From positions 1-64,000 of the forward strand of contig JAFZUW010000026.1 in assembly GCA_017618195.1 (NCBI GenBank): a stretch of 64,000 nucleotides of DNA, read 5' to 3'. The notes under the pieces were generated by a model. That model was not told the origin of the DNA and searched no databases. It was given only the letters and a program-made list of their open reading frames with translations. The stretch comes from Lachnospiraceae bacterium. GTDB lineage: Bacteria > Bacillota > Clostridia > Lachnospirales > Lachnospiraceae. Both the position numbers and the translations under genes were made by a program. This document shows, piece by piece, positions 34,643 to 42,974 of the stretch (its first letter is position 1; the number at the start of each line of letters is the position of its first letter).

Positions 34643-35713
34643 ATGTCAGATGTTTTAGCACGCGTCCGGGAGATGTTTCCGATCATGAAGGCAGATGCCG
34701 TATTGGTGTCCGACCATGCGAACGTTCGGTACATTTCCGGATACACAAATGATACCGGAGTACTTCTGGTAACCAAAGAAGCAGCGTTTCTGCTGACGGA
34801 TTTCCGTTTCCTGTTCCAGGCGCAGGAGGAAGTGAAGGGGCTTATTCAGGTCGTTGACATCTCATCGGTCGGCTATCCTGCGATGGTTGCGGAACTGTGT
34901 AAGACCTACGGCATTTCGAAACTTGCCTTTGAGCGTGAAACGGTAACGTACCGGGAGTTTGAGGAATACCGCGATGCTGTTTCCGCGGTGCTTGTCCCGA
35001 TCCCGAAATATCTGTCGGAACTGAGGTGGATCAAGACACCCGAAGAGATTGAAAAGCTGAGGACGGCGGAACATATCGGAGATCTGGCATTTTCCGAGAT
35101 TCTGCCTCATCTGAAGCCGGGCGTTACGGAACTTGAGATTGCAGCAAAGCTGACGTACTTCATGCAGATGCACGGAGCTTCGGGCAACTCGTTCCCGCCG
35201 ATCGTAGCATCGGGAATCAATTCGTCGATGCCGCACGCAATGCCTTCCGGAAGGAAGCTCGAAAAGGGCGACTTCGTGACGATGGATTTCGGCTGCGTTT
35301 ATCAGGGGTATTGCTCCGACATGACGCGAACGGTCGTACTCGGCAAAGCCGATCCGAAGCAGAAGGAAATCTACGATCTCGTCTATCGTGCGCAGACCGA
35401 GGCTCTGGCGGCGCTTCGTCCCGGAAAGACCGGCATGGAAGTTGACGCGGTGGCGCGTAATATCATTGCGGAAGCGGGATACGGCGACTGTTTCGGGCAT
35501 GGGCTCGGACACAGCGTCGGGCTTGAAATTCACGAAGACCCGAACTGCAATACGAGAGAAACGCGTATTCTGAAAGAGGGCATGATCATGACGGTCGAGC
35601 CCGGAATTTACGTAAAGGATTTCGGCGGTGTCCGGATCGAGGATATGGTCGTATTGACCGCAGACGGTTACGAGAATCTCGCATTTTCCGAGAAAAAGTT
35701 AATCGAACTGTAA
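34643..35713 (+). CDS. pepP: M24-family Xaa-Pro aminopeptidase
   Basis: The protein has 356 residues. An N-terminal creatinase-like domain (1-130) precedes the pita-bread catalytic domain. The metal ligands are visible: DFGCVYQGYCSDMTRT (two Asp), GHGLGHSVGLEIHE (His), and Glu in EPGIYV and GVRIEDMV. It should remove an N-terminal residue preceding proline, using two Mn or Co ions, in the cytoplasm. I chose ATG 34643; GGGGAGAAG at the end of aroQ serves as ribosome site. The neighbour efp handles polyproline translation, and this pepP-efp order is common in Bacillota. Confidence 0.94.
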   Translation: MSDVLARVREMFPIMKADAVLVSDHANVRYISGYTNDTGVLLVTKEAAFLLTDFRFLFQAQEEVKGLIQVVDISSVGYPAMVAELCKTYGISKLAFERETVTYREFEEYRDAVSAVLVPIPKYLSELRWIKTPEEIEKLRTAEHIGDLAFSEILPHLKPGVTELEIAAKLTYFMQMHGASGNSFPPIVASGINSSMPHAMPSGRKLEKGDFVTMDFGCVYQGYCSDMTRTVVLGKADPKQKEIYDLVYRAQTEALAALRPGKTGMEVDAVARNIIAEAGYGDCFGHGLGHSVGLEIHEDPNCNTRETRILKEGMIMTVEPGIYVKDFGGVRIEDMVVLTADGYENLAFSEKKLIEL

Positions 35714-35721
35714 AAAAATGG

Positions 35722-35750
35722 TTGAAAAATGCCAAAACATAAGATACACT
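35722..35750 (+). promoter_or_regulatory. Promoter of efp
   Basis: TTGAAA (35722-35727) and TACACT (35745-35750) are 17 bp apart, in the 126-bp gap before efp. Confidence 0.6.
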
Positions 35751-35839
35751 ATGTAGCGGTGGCTCTGCGGGCAGGCACAAGAGCGTGCAGAGTTGAATCG
35801 GAATAAGAGATAAGAATTGCCGAAAAGGAGGATTCCAGA

Positions 35840-36397
35840 ATGATTTCAGCAGGTGATTTCAGAAACGGTATTACGCTTGAGATTGACGGAAAAGTATTGC
35901 AGGTAGTAGAGTTCCAGCATGTTAAACCCGGTAAGGGCGCAGCATTTGTAAGAACCAAGATGAAGGACATCAAGAACGGCGGCGTGGTTGAGACGACTTT
36001 CCGTCCGACCGATAAGTATCCGCAGGCTCACATTGAGAGAGCGGATATGCAGTATCTGTATAAAGACGGTGATATGTACAACTTCATGAACACCGAGACG
36101 TTCGATCAGATTTCCCTGACCGAAGAGCAGTGCGGCGACGCCATGAAGTTCGTTAAGGAGAACGAGATGGTTAAGACGCTTTCCCATCAGGGTCAGATTT
36201 TCTCCATCGAGCCTCCGTTGTTCGTAGAACTTGAGATTACTTCCACCGAGCCCGGTTTCAAGGGCGACACCGCTACCGGTGCTACGAAGCCCGCTGTTGT
36301 TGAGACCGGCGCAACCGTATACGTTCCGCTTTTCGTTAACGAAGGCGAGACCATTCAGATCGACACCCGTACCGGTGAGTACATGAAGAGAGTCTGA
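35840..36397 (+). CDS. efp: Translation elongation factor P
   Basis: The protein has 185 residues with the three beta-barrel domains of EF-P. The loop [10 protein letters not shown] carries Lys32, the residue that is modified in other bacteria, and the C-terminal domain ends [17 protein letters not shown] relieves ribosome stalling at consecutive prolines. The ATG at 35840 follows AAAGGAGG. It has its own promoter and terminator. No EpmA/B- or YmfI-type modification gene lies in the window. Confidence 0.97.
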   Translation: MISAGDFRNGITLEIDGKVLQVVEFQHVKPGKGAAFVRTKMKDIKNGGVVETTFRPTDKYPQAHIERADMQYLYKDGDMYNFMNTETFDQISLTEEQCGDAMKFVKENEMVKTLSHQGQIFSIEPPLFVELEITSTEPGFKGDTATGATKPAVVETGATVYVPLFVNEGETIQIDTRTGEYMKRV

Positions 36398-36432
36398 TCG
36401 ATTTCAATAGGATTTCATGAAAAGTTATGGGG

Positions 36433-36462
36433 ACCTCTCCGCATTGCGGAGGGGTTCTTTTT
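36433..36462 (+). terminator. Rho-independent terminator after efp
   Basis: A 10-bp stem with one G-T pair (36433-36442 with 36446-36455, loop ATT) is followed by TCTTTTT. Confidence 0.88.
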
Positions 36463-36544
36463 GCATGTTCCGCGGGACCGCTTCGCAAAACGGACCGCAT
36501 AAACTTTTTTTGTATATTTCGAAAGAAAATGTGACGCATTGTTT

Positions 36545-36562
36545 CTCTGAAGCATTTCAGAG
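36545..36562. promoter_or_regulatory. Inverted repeat upstream of the serpin operon
   Basis: CTCTGAA and TTCAGAG form a perfect 7-bp inverted repeat with a GCAT centre, about 50 bp before the first serpin start. I find no convincing -35/-10 pair nearby, so it could be an operator or a hairpin in the leader. Confidence 0.4.
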
Positions 36563-36610
36563 TCAGAACGTATTCCGAAACGTGCGGAATGTGTTCGGAA
36601 AGGGGGTACC

Positions 36611-37843
36611 ATGGTACGGTTCCGTAAAATCACAGGGATTATTCTTGCAATAGCGGTTGCGGTTTCCTGCTGCGGCTGCAATAATAAGCGGTTTAAGCCG
36701 AAAGGAAAGGATACGGTCGTTCTGACCGAGAAATACACGTTGAGCGCGAGCAGCTCCCGGACGCCGGACAAGAACTTTCAGCAGGTTTACGCGAAGTTCT
36801 CGCTCGGTCTGTTTCAACAGATGCGTAAGGAGGGAGCGGAGTTCGTTTCCCCTTATTCCGTGTATGCCGTGCTTGCGATTGCGATGAACGGCGCCGGCGG
36901 ACAGACGCTTGAAGAGATGAAGGACGTTCTCGGACTTCCGGAAGCAGAACTGAACGCATACATGAAAACGCTTTCGGACCTTTACAACAAGGGCGAGATC
37001 GTGGCGGTTGCCGATTCCGTATGGGTCAACAGCCCGTACCGCAAGAGCATCAAGGAAGATTTTCTGAATATCGCATCCGGTTATTATGATGCGGACGTGA
37101 TCTCGGCGGATTTCGGAAGCAACGAGACGGTCAAAGACATGAATAACTGGGTAAAGGCGAAGACGCTCGGCCGGATCAGCGAACTGATCGATAAGAAGGA
37201 ACTGGACAATATGACGGTGATGGCCGTGTTCAACTGCCTCACATTTGACGGCAAATGGGAGAAACGCTTCGAGAAAGACGCAACCTCCGACGCTCCTTTC
37301 ACGCAGGATGACGGAGCAAGCCGGACCGTTAAGATGATGAGCGGCAAAGCGGAAAGTTATTTCGAGACCGAAGAGTACATCGGAATTGACAAACAGTACA
37401 AGGAAGGATACTTCTTCCGGGCATACCTGCCGAAGGAAGGCGTGACGGCCGAACAGCTTCTGAACGCGATGACCGCCGAGCAGCTGATCAATCCGGGAAA
37501 CTATAACGGAGAGGCGATTCTGAAGCTGCCGAAGATTACGGTAAAGAGTGCGGAGATGAATATGGTTTCCGCTCTTCAGGAGATCGGAATCAGGAAGGCA
37601 TTTTCCGAAAAAGAAGCGGAGTTTCCGAGGCTTTCAACGATGGAATGTTATCTCGAGAAAGTATGTCAGAAGACGTTTCTTGAGGTGGACGAGGAAGGAA
37701 CGAAGGCCGCTGCAGCGTCGAAAGGACTTTTCAAAACCAATTCGGCACCTTTATACCACGAAGTTATCCTGAACCGCTCATTCATTTACGGAATCTATGA
37801 CGCAGCAAACGGAATTCCGTTATTCATCGGTATTTATAATTAA
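36611..37843 (+). CDS. Serpin 1, secreted lipoprotein protease inhibitor
   Basis: The protein has 410 residues. An N-terminal hydrophobic segment ends in a Cys-rich lipobox-like stretch (AVSCCGC). A full serpin fold follows, with NCLTFDGKWEKRF matching the conserved strand-3A/strand-4C region and PLFIGIYN at the end. The hinge EEGTKAAAAS is near-canonical, so the loop should insert and trap a protease. Aligning from the hinge puts Asn at P1; aligning from the C-terminal anchor gives Ala, because the loop is two residues longer than in alpha-1-antitrypsin. It is probably a surface-anchored inhibitor of host, diet or rival serine proteases. Serpin 2 starts 20 bp downstream. Confidence 0.93.
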   Translation: MVRFRKITGIILAIAVAVSCCGCNNKRFKPKGKDTVVLTEKYTLSASSSRTPDKNFQQVYAKFSLGLFQQMRKEGAEFVSPYSVYAVLAIAMNGAGGQTLEEMKDVLGLPEAELNAYMKTLSDLYNKGEIVAVADSVWVNSPYRKSIKEDFLNIASGYYDADVISADFGSNETVKDMNNWVKAKTLGRISELIDKKELDNMTVMAVFNCLTFDGKWEKRFEKDATSDAPFTQDDGASRTVKMMSGKAESYFETEEYIGIDKQYKEGYFFRAYLPKEGVTAEQLLNAMTAEQLINPGNYNGEAILKLPKITVKSAEMNMVSALQEIGIRKAFSEKEAEFPRLSTMECYLEKVCQKTFLEVDEEGTKAAAASKGLFKTNSAPLYHEVILNRSFIYGIYDAANGIPLFIGIYN

Positions 37844-37863
37844 GTTTTGAAGGAGACTTTGAA

Positions 37864-39120
37864 ATGAACAGAAAGAAGAAGTGGATCGCGCTCGTACTTG
37901 CAGGCACCATGGCCTTCGGGCTTTACGGCTGCAAAGGCGGAAACGATCCGGGGGAGAACAGAGATAGAATACAGGGAGAGAAGACGTCATGTCTGACCGA
38001 AGGAATCCAGGCGGGATCGAGCAACGCGAAGGAGCCCGACGACGTGTTCCGCAAAGCTTACGGACAGTTCGCCGCAGGTTTGTTCCGCGAGACGTATAAA
38101 ACCGGAGCGGAGTTCATCTCTCCGTATTCCGCGTACGCCGCGCTTGCCATGGTTTTAAACGGCGCGGACGGCGCGACGCTCGAAGACATGTGTAAGACGT
38201 TCGGTCTTTCCGCAGACGAGCTGAACGCTTATCTGAAGGTATTCGCGGACCGCTACAACAACGGTCAGTCCGTTACCGTAGCCAATTCCGTGTGGTTTAA
38301 CGGATCCTTCCGTGAGGAAGTCCGGAAGGAATTTCTGCAGACCGTTGCCGGTTATTATTCCGCGGAAGCGTTCTCGGCGGATTTCTCCGATCCGAAAACG
38401 CTCGGCGACATGAACGCCTGGGTCGAGGAGAAGACGCTCGGCCGCATCAAGGATATGCTGGATCAGCTGGACGCGGGAGCGGTCATGGTACTGTTTAATA
38501 CGCTCACATTTGACGGCAAATGGGCCGATCCGTTCGACAAGGAAGCAACGAAGGAAGAGGATTTCCGGAAGGCCGGCGGACAGACGGGCCGCGTACAGAT
38601 GATGAGCGGCGAGGCGGAAGCCTATTTCGAAAGTGAAACATACATCGGTTTTGAAAAGAACTACGAAGACGGTTTTTATTTCCGCGCATACCTGCCGAAA
38701 GAAGGATACACCGCGAAGCAGCTCGCGGAAGCATTGTCCGGCGATCAGCTGGCGAATCCCGGCACCTATGACGGCAAAGCATACGTTAAGATGCCGAAGA
38801 TCACTTTGAAAAGCAATATGATGGACCTGATCCCCGCGCTCACGGCTCTCGGAATGGGAAGCGCATTCGGCGGCGCTGCGAATTTCAGCAGGATTACGAA
38901 CAGCGGTGTCCCGATTCTGATTTCCGAAGTAAACCAGAAGACATATCTTGAGATTGACGAAGAGGGAACGAAGGCCGCGACGGCGACCGAAGTCGGTCTG
39001 AGATGCTATGCGGCCGCTCCGGTTCCCGTGAACCATACGGTTGTTCTCGACAGTCCGTTTATATATATGATCTGCGACAGAACAACCGATATTCCGCTGT
39101 TTATCGGCATTTATGAATAA
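37864..39120 (+). CDS. Serpin 2, secreted lipoprotein protease inhibitor
   Basis: The protein has 418 residues. The signal peptide ends in a clear lipobox (GLYGCKGG, Cys about residue 23), followed by a hydrophilic linker and a complete serpin domain (NTLTFDGKWADPF, PLFIGIYE). The hinge EEGTKAATAT keeps small residues, so the protein should be inhibitory. The reactive loop is about five residues longer than in alpha-1-antitrypsin; depending on alignment P1 is Tyr or Val, with Arg and Cys nearby. The ATG at 37864 follows GAAGGAGAC. It lies 20 bp after serpin 1 and 14 bp before serpin 3, so the three are almost certainly one transcript. Confidence 0.94.
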   Translation: MNRKKKWIALVLAGTMAFGLYGCKGGNDPGENRDRIQGEKTSCLTEGIQAGSSNAKEPDDVFRKAYGQFAAGLFRETYKTGAEFISPYSAYAALAMVLNGADGATLEDMCKTFGLSADELNAYLKVFADRYNNGQSVTVANSVWFNGSFREEVRKEFLQTVAGYYSAEAFSADFSDPKTLGDMNAWVEEKTLGRIKDMLDQLDAGAVMVLFNTLTFDGKWADPFDKEATKEEDFRKAGGQTGRVQMMSGEAEAYFESETYIGFEKNYEDGFYFRAYLPKEGYTAKQLAEALSGDQLANPGTYDGKAYVKMPKITLKSNMMDLIPALTALGMGSAFGGAANFSRITNSGVPILISEVNQKTYLEIDEEGTKAATATEVGLRCYAAAPVPVNHTVVLDSPFIYMICDRTTDIPLFIGIYE

Positions 39121-39134
39121 AAAGGAGAATTACC

Positions 39135-40415
39135 ATGAAGAGGTTCAAAAAAGTAATCGCGCTGCTGCTTGCGGCAGTGCTCATGACATCGCTTACCGCC
39201 TGCGGAAACGGGCAGGATGACGGATCGGACAAAAAGAAGCCCACTAAGCAGGCAGAGGAAAAATCCGGCACCGAAGAGCTGACGAAGACGTCTTCGGGCG
39301 AGGCTCCCGATCCGGAAAAGGTCGCGAAAGGATTTGAGGATGCGGACGATTTCCGTAACGGTTTAAGAAAATTCTCCGCATCTCTTTTGGAGCAGTGCTA
39401 TGAAGGCGATACCATCATGGTTTCGGCGCTTTCGGTCTATGCGGCGCTCGGAATGCTCGCAAACGGCGCGGAAGGCGAAACGCTCAAAGAGATGGAGAAC
39501 ATGTTCGGCTGCAGCGCGGAAACGCTGGCCAACGCGATCCTTTATCTGAATCAGTCTTCAAAGGACCGCAACGTCATGCAGATGGCAAACTCGATCTGGC
39601 TGAACTCCAACGTGAAGTTCAACGTTAAGGACGCATTTCTCGGCAAGATCGGAACCTATTATCAGTCGGCAGTCATGAAGGCGCCGTTCAGTAACGCGAA
39701 GACCGTTGAAGATATCAACGAGTGGGTAAAGAAAAATACCAAGAACCGTATCGAAAAGGTTATCGATGCGCTTACGGACGAGCAGGTTATGATCCTGATC
39801 AACTGCCTCACATTTGACGGCGAATGGATCGTTCCTTTTGACGAAGACGCGACGCAGAAGGATACCGTATTCCACCGCGCGAACGGAACCGAGAAGAAGG
39901 TTGACATGATGCACGGCGAGGGCGACCGTTATTTCGAAGACGAGGATATGATCGGCTTTGTGAAGGGTTACAAGCAGGGTTACGCATTCCGTGCATATCT
40001 GCCGAAGGAAGGCAAGACGGTAAAGGATATCGTTGCCAAGCTGAAATCCGCTCCGGAAATGCCTTATCAGGACGCTTCCGAGATCTATGTGAGGATTCCG
40101 AAGTTTGAAGAAAGAAGCGGTAAGACACTCAATCAGGCGCTTCAGAATCTCGGTATGAAGAAGGCGTTTACGTCCGATGCGGAGTTCGGCAATGTTGCGG
40201 ACATCGGCATCAACATCAGCACGGTCCTTCAGAAGACCTACATCAAGATGAGCGAGAGCGGTACGGAAGCGGCTGCCGTGACGGTTGTTACGCTCGAGAC
40301 GAGCTGTTACAATCCCGAACGGATCGTACGCACGGTTACGCTTGACCGGCCTTTCGTTTACGAGATCATTGATGAGAAGACGGGCGTTACGCTCTTCATC
40401 GGAATTTACGAATAA
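39135..40415 (+). CDS. Serpin 3, secreted lipoprotein protease inhibitor
   Basis: The protein has 426 residues with a lipobox SLTACGNG (Cys about residue 23), a Lys/Glu-rich linker of about 40 residues and a full serpin domain (NCLTFDGEWIVPF, TLFIGIYE). The hinge ESGTEAAAVT is near-canonical. The loop after it (VVTLETSCYNPERIV) is rich in Thr/Ser and carries Cys, Tyr, Glu and Arg; P1 is Ser by hinge alignment or Glu by C-terminal alignment. Its target therefore differs from those of serpins 1 and 2. The ATG at 39135 follows AAAGGAG. A GC-rich hairpin (40456-40470) lies after the gene, but lacks a T run. Confidence 0.94.
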   Translation: MKRFKKVIALLLAAVLMTSLTACGNGQDDGSDKKKPTKQAEEKSGTEELTKTSSGEAPDPEKVAKGFEDADDFRNGLRKFSASLLEQCYEGDTIMVSALSVYAALGMLANGAEGETLKEMENMFGCSAETLANAILYLNQSSKDRNVMQMANSIWLNSNVKFNVKDAFLGKIGTYYQSAVMKAPFSNAKTVEDINEWVKKNTKNRIEKVIDALTDEQVMILINCLTFDGEWIVPFDEDATQKDTVFHRANGTEKKVDMMHGEGDRYFEDEDMIGFVKGYKQGYAFRAYLPKEGKTVKDIVAKLKSAPEMPYQDASEIYVRIPKFEERSGKTLNQALQNLGMKKAFTSDAEFGNVADIGINISTVLQKTYIKMSESGTEAAAVTVVTLETSCYNPERIVRTVTLDRPFVYEIIDEKTGVTLFIGIYE

Positions 40416-40485
40416 ACGCAGTTTGTGTTTGAGGGGAATAGGAGTTCCGGCGCGTCGCGGCCATGCCGCGGCGTGACGCGGACGG

Positions 40486-40514
40486 TTGACGGATTGGGTG
40501 GCATGGGTTATACT
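40486..40514 (+). promoter_or_regulatory. Promoter of the ECF sigma/anti-sigma pair
   Basis: TTGACG (40486-40491) and TATACT (40509-40514) are 17 bp apart. This is a housekeeping-type promoter, not an obvious ECF autoregulatory one. Confidence 0.65.
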
Positions 40515-40581
40515 GTAGCCGTTCTTTGGGTTTTTTAACTGCGTGCGGACAGACGCACAGCTTACCTTCAGGAGACGACAC

Positions 40582-41070
40582 ATGAGCCTTAGCCGCTTAC
40601 AACAGGAGGAACATATCCGTCACATTTTGGATACATATGGTGACTTGATGTACCATATGAGCCTGTCCATTGTCGGAAACGCATCGGATGCGGAGGATAT
40701 GGTTCAGGACACGCTTGTCACATATGTGTCGGAGGCGCCCGATTTTCCGGATGAGGCGCATGAAAAGCAGTGGCTTGTAAAAGTCGTAAGGAATAACAGC
40801 CTGATGCTTCTGAGAAAGCAGAAGAACCGTGAACGGATTCTTTCCGAACAGGCGAAGGTAAGCGTCGGGAAAGACGCGGATTACGGGATTATGGACGTTT
40901 TACGGACCCTTCCGGAGAAATACCGGACCGTATTGGTTCTTTTCTATGTGGAAGAGTACAGCGTCGAAGAAATCGCGAAAGTGCTGAAACGATCGGTTTC
41001 GGCAGTAAAGATGAGACTGCAGCGCGGCAGGAAAATGTTAAGCGAACGATATAAGGAGAACGGCCAATGA
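40582..41070 (+). CDS. ECF-type RNA polymerase sigma factor
   Basis: The protein has 162 residues, with region 2 (IVGNASDAEDMVQDTLVTYV) and region 4 (LPEKYRTVLVLFYVEEYSV, then the EEIAKVLKRSVSAVKMRL helix-turn-helix) and no region 3, as in extracytoplasmic-function sigma factors. It should direct RNA polymerase to a small regulon in response to an envelope signal. I chose ATG 40582, preceded by CAGGAGA; the in-frame ATG at 40543 has no ribosome site. The next gene overlaps by 4 bp (ATGA) and encodes a membrane protein that is the likely anti-sigma factor. Confidence 0.94.
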   Translation: MSLSRLQQEEHIRHILDTYGDLMYHMSLSIVGNASDAEDMVQDTLVTYVSEAPDFPDEAHEKQWLVKVVRNNSLMLLRKQKNRERILSEQAKVSVGKDADYGIMDVLRTLPEKYRTVLVLFYVEEYSVEEIAKVLKRSVSAVKMRLQRGRKMLSERYKENGQ

Positions 41071-41861
41071 GGGCAGAAGAGCAATTGAAACAATCGATGC
41101 AGCAGATGCACCTTTCGACCGAAGCGAAGAACCGCATCCTTTCGGATGTGCTTGAAAAGGCTTCGGAACCGAAGGCGGCGAAGCGTCCTTTTTACTGCTC
41201 GGCCGTATTTAAGTCGCTTTCCGCTTCGGCAGCGGTGATCTTGGCGGTGATTCTCATCGTTAGCGGTGCGGCGGTCTTTAAAGACGGATTATTGAGTAAA
41301 ACCAAGAGCGAATCTGACTTTGATCAGGCACCCATTCAGCAGCTGAGTGAGGAGTCCGAACAGGTTGCATACGTTATTCCGATCAGAGGAGAGAAAAGTA
41401 AGGGGATAATCGATTTTTCTCCCGTCACGGACAACCCGAATGATACCACGATTGCCGCCAATCTCGGACCCGGCGAGAAAACGGAGACGGCGAAAAGAAG
41501 CGATGGTTCCGAAATGTATTCTTTCAGAATTCAGGATTATCCGGGTCTGGTTTTATCCAAAGATGCGAACAGCGAGTCAAACTCTTCAGACTCCGCTGTC
41601 TCACTTATGAAGCTTTACGGGACGCTTGAAGAATACCTGTCCGGTGATTATCCTTCCGGCAAATGCTACATCCTTTCCGTATCCAGATCCGGACTTACTT
41701 ACCGGGTCGAGATACGCCTTACCGAGGAGCCCGGATTAAACATACGGACGACTGTCGACCTGAAGGACGTTCCGCAGGAAGGAACCGATTATGTCGTAAC
41801 GCTTGAACGGGATGAGAATGAGGTTTCCTTCCGGGTAATCGACATCAGTAAGAAGGATTGA
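41067..41861 (+). CDS. Membrane protein, probable anti-sigma factor
   Basis: The protein has 264 residues: a charged N-terminal cytoplasmic region of about 45 residues with helical character, one transmembrane helix (about 48-68, SASAAVILAVILIVSGAAVF), and a 190-residue extracytoplasmic domain of unrecognised fold. No HxxxCxxC zinc motif is present. The 4-bp overlap with the sigma gene and the topology are typical of anti-sigma partners. The external domain would sense the envelope signal. The assignment rests on position and topology only. Confidence 0.72.
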   Translation: MRAEEQLKQSMQQMHLSTEAKNRILSDVLEKASEPKAAKRPFYCSAVFKSLSASAAVILAVILIVSGAAVFKDGLLSKTKSESDFDQAPIQQLSEESEQVAYVIPIRGEKSKGIIDFSPVTDNPNDTTIAANLGPGEKTETAKRSDGSEMYSFRIQDYPGLVLSKDANSESNSSDSAVSLMKLYGTLEEYLSGDYPSGKCYILSVSRSGLTYRVEIRLTEEPGLNIRTTVDLKDVPQEGTDYVVTLERDENEVSFRVIDISKKD

Positions 41862-41872
41862 CCGAAATACGC

Positions 41873-41907
41873 AATACCGCACTGCACGTCTGCAGTGCGG
41901 TATTTTT
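41873..41907 (+). terminator. Rho-independent terminator after the sigma/anti-sigma pair
   Basis: A perfect 14-bp stem (41873-41886 with 41891-41904, loop CGTC) is followed by a T run. Confidence 0.95.
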
Positions 41908-41977
41908 ATGCCCTTGTAAGGAGCCGGAACGGAAGCTCAAAAAGAGTTGCAAAAGGCGCTCCGAAAAGCGATTTTAG

Positions 41978-42006
41978 TTGCTATTTTCCGCTTGATTTGG
42001 TATAAT
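41978..42006 (+). promoter_or_regulatory. Promoter of the Asp23 gene
   Basis: TTGCTA (41978-41983) and a perfect TATAAT (42001-42006) are 17 bp apart. Confidence 0.65.
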
Positions 42007-42056
42007 GTCGATAATATTGGAGTAAAATGCCGTTCGAAAGAAGGAGGACTATAGAA

Positions 42057-42443
42057 GTGAGTAAAGAAAATGAGCCGATTTACGGCGCGAAACTGAATCC
42101 GGAAGGAATGGACGGGGCCGTAAAGATCGCGAATGACGTGATCGCATCGATTGCCGGACTCGCCGCGACGGAGGCGGAAGGCGTTGCCTACATGAGCGGA
42201 AACATGACGAAGGAATTCATCGGCAAGTTCGGTATCAAGAATCTTTCCAAAGGCGCCGTGATCGGCGTGGAGAACGGAGAGGTCAGCGCGGAGCTGTCGC
42301 TCGTGGTTCAATACGGCTACAGCATCCCGAAAGTGGCGAAGGCCGTACAGGAAAAGGTCAGAACCGCAATCGAAAGTATGACGGGTCTCACGGTACTGCG
42401 CGTGAACGTGCATATTGTGGGAGTGGACATTGAAAAGGCGTAA
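42057..42443 (+). CDS. Asp23/Gls24 family envelope stress protein
   Basis: The protein has 128 residues of the Asp23/Gls24 (DUF322) family, with IANDVIASIAGLAATEAEGV near the start and VNVHIVGVDIE at the end. Family members gather at the membrane and are linked to cell-envelope stress. I prefer the GTG at 42057, which has AAGGAGG (42041-42047) nine bases upstream; an in-frame ATG at 42027 has only a weak, crowded GGAG. In Clostridia this gene usually precedes nusB, as here. A hairpin with a T run lies between the two. Confidence 0.9.
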   Translation: MSKENEPIYGAKLNPEGMDGAVKIANDVIASIAGLAATEAEGVAYMSGNMTKEFIGKFGIKNLSKGAVIGVENGEVSAELSLVVQYGYSIPKVAKAVQEKVRTAIESMTGLTVLRVNVHIVGVDIEKA

Positions 42444-42458
42444 TGTGAGTAATGAACC

Positions 42459-42497
42459 GGGAAGTGACGGGTTACGCCGAAACTTCCCTTTATTTTT
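42459..42497 (+). terminator. Hairpin with T run between the Asp23 gene and nusB
   Basis: A 7-bp stem (42459-42465 with 42482-42488) encloses a 16-base loop and is followed by TTTATTTTTT. The long loop makes it a moderate terminator; some read-through into nusB is likely. Confidence 0.65.
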
Positions 42498-42518
42498 TGT
42501 CAGAGTAAGGAGAATCCC

Positions 42519-42974
42519 ATGGTGAATGAGGATAACCGGGCAGCAGAAGTTGAGAAGCTTTCCCAGAGCGCAAAGCGGGAGCAGGTATTCATTTCGCTGT
42601 TTCTTTCCGGATTTTATGAAGAGAGGGACAAGTCGGAAGCCCTTTCGAACTATTATGAGATGCAGGATTTCAGCGGGGAGCTGACGGAACAGATCCGTTC
42701 CCGCTACCTCGGCGTAAAGGAACATCTCGGAACCATCGACACGCTTTTGCAGCAGTATGCGATCGGATGGGATCTGAACCGGATGGGCAAAGCGGAGATC
42801 AGCATCCTGCGTCTTGCCGTTTATGAGATTTTGTATGACGAGACCATTCCGGAAAAGGTTGCAGCCAACGAGGCCGTTGAGCTCGCGAAGAAGTACGGAA
42901 CGAAGGAGTCTTACAGCTTCATCAACGGCATACTCGGAAAGGTAATAGCAAGCAATCATGAATCCGGTGTATAG
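42519..42974 (+). CDS. nusB: Transcription antitermination factor NusB
   Basis: The protein has 151 residues of the all-helical NusB fold, with SAKREQVFISLFLSGF near the start, LRLAVYEILYDETIP and NEAVELAKKYG in the C-terminal half, and FINGILGKV at the end. It acts with NusE/S10 in antitermination complexes on rRNA operons. The ATG at 42519 follows AAGGAGA. Its end overlaps the start of xseA by 17 bp. Confidence 0.95.
   Translation: MVNEDNRAAEVEKLSQSAKREQVFISLFLSGFYEERDKSEALSNYYEMQDFSGELTEQIRSRYLGVKEHLGTIDTLLQQYAIGWDLNRMGKAEISILRLAVYEILYDETIPEKVAANEAVELAKKYGTKESYSFINGILGKVIASNHESGV

Noticed and set aside
40456-40470. GC-rich hairpin after serpin 3 as a terminator
   Set aside because: The stem is good (6 bp plus imperfect extension), but there is no T run, so termination is doubtful.
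42027-42056. Earlier ATG for the Asp23 protein
   Set aside because: The AAGGAGG at 42041-42047 fits the GTG at 42057, and the extra residues are not family-like.
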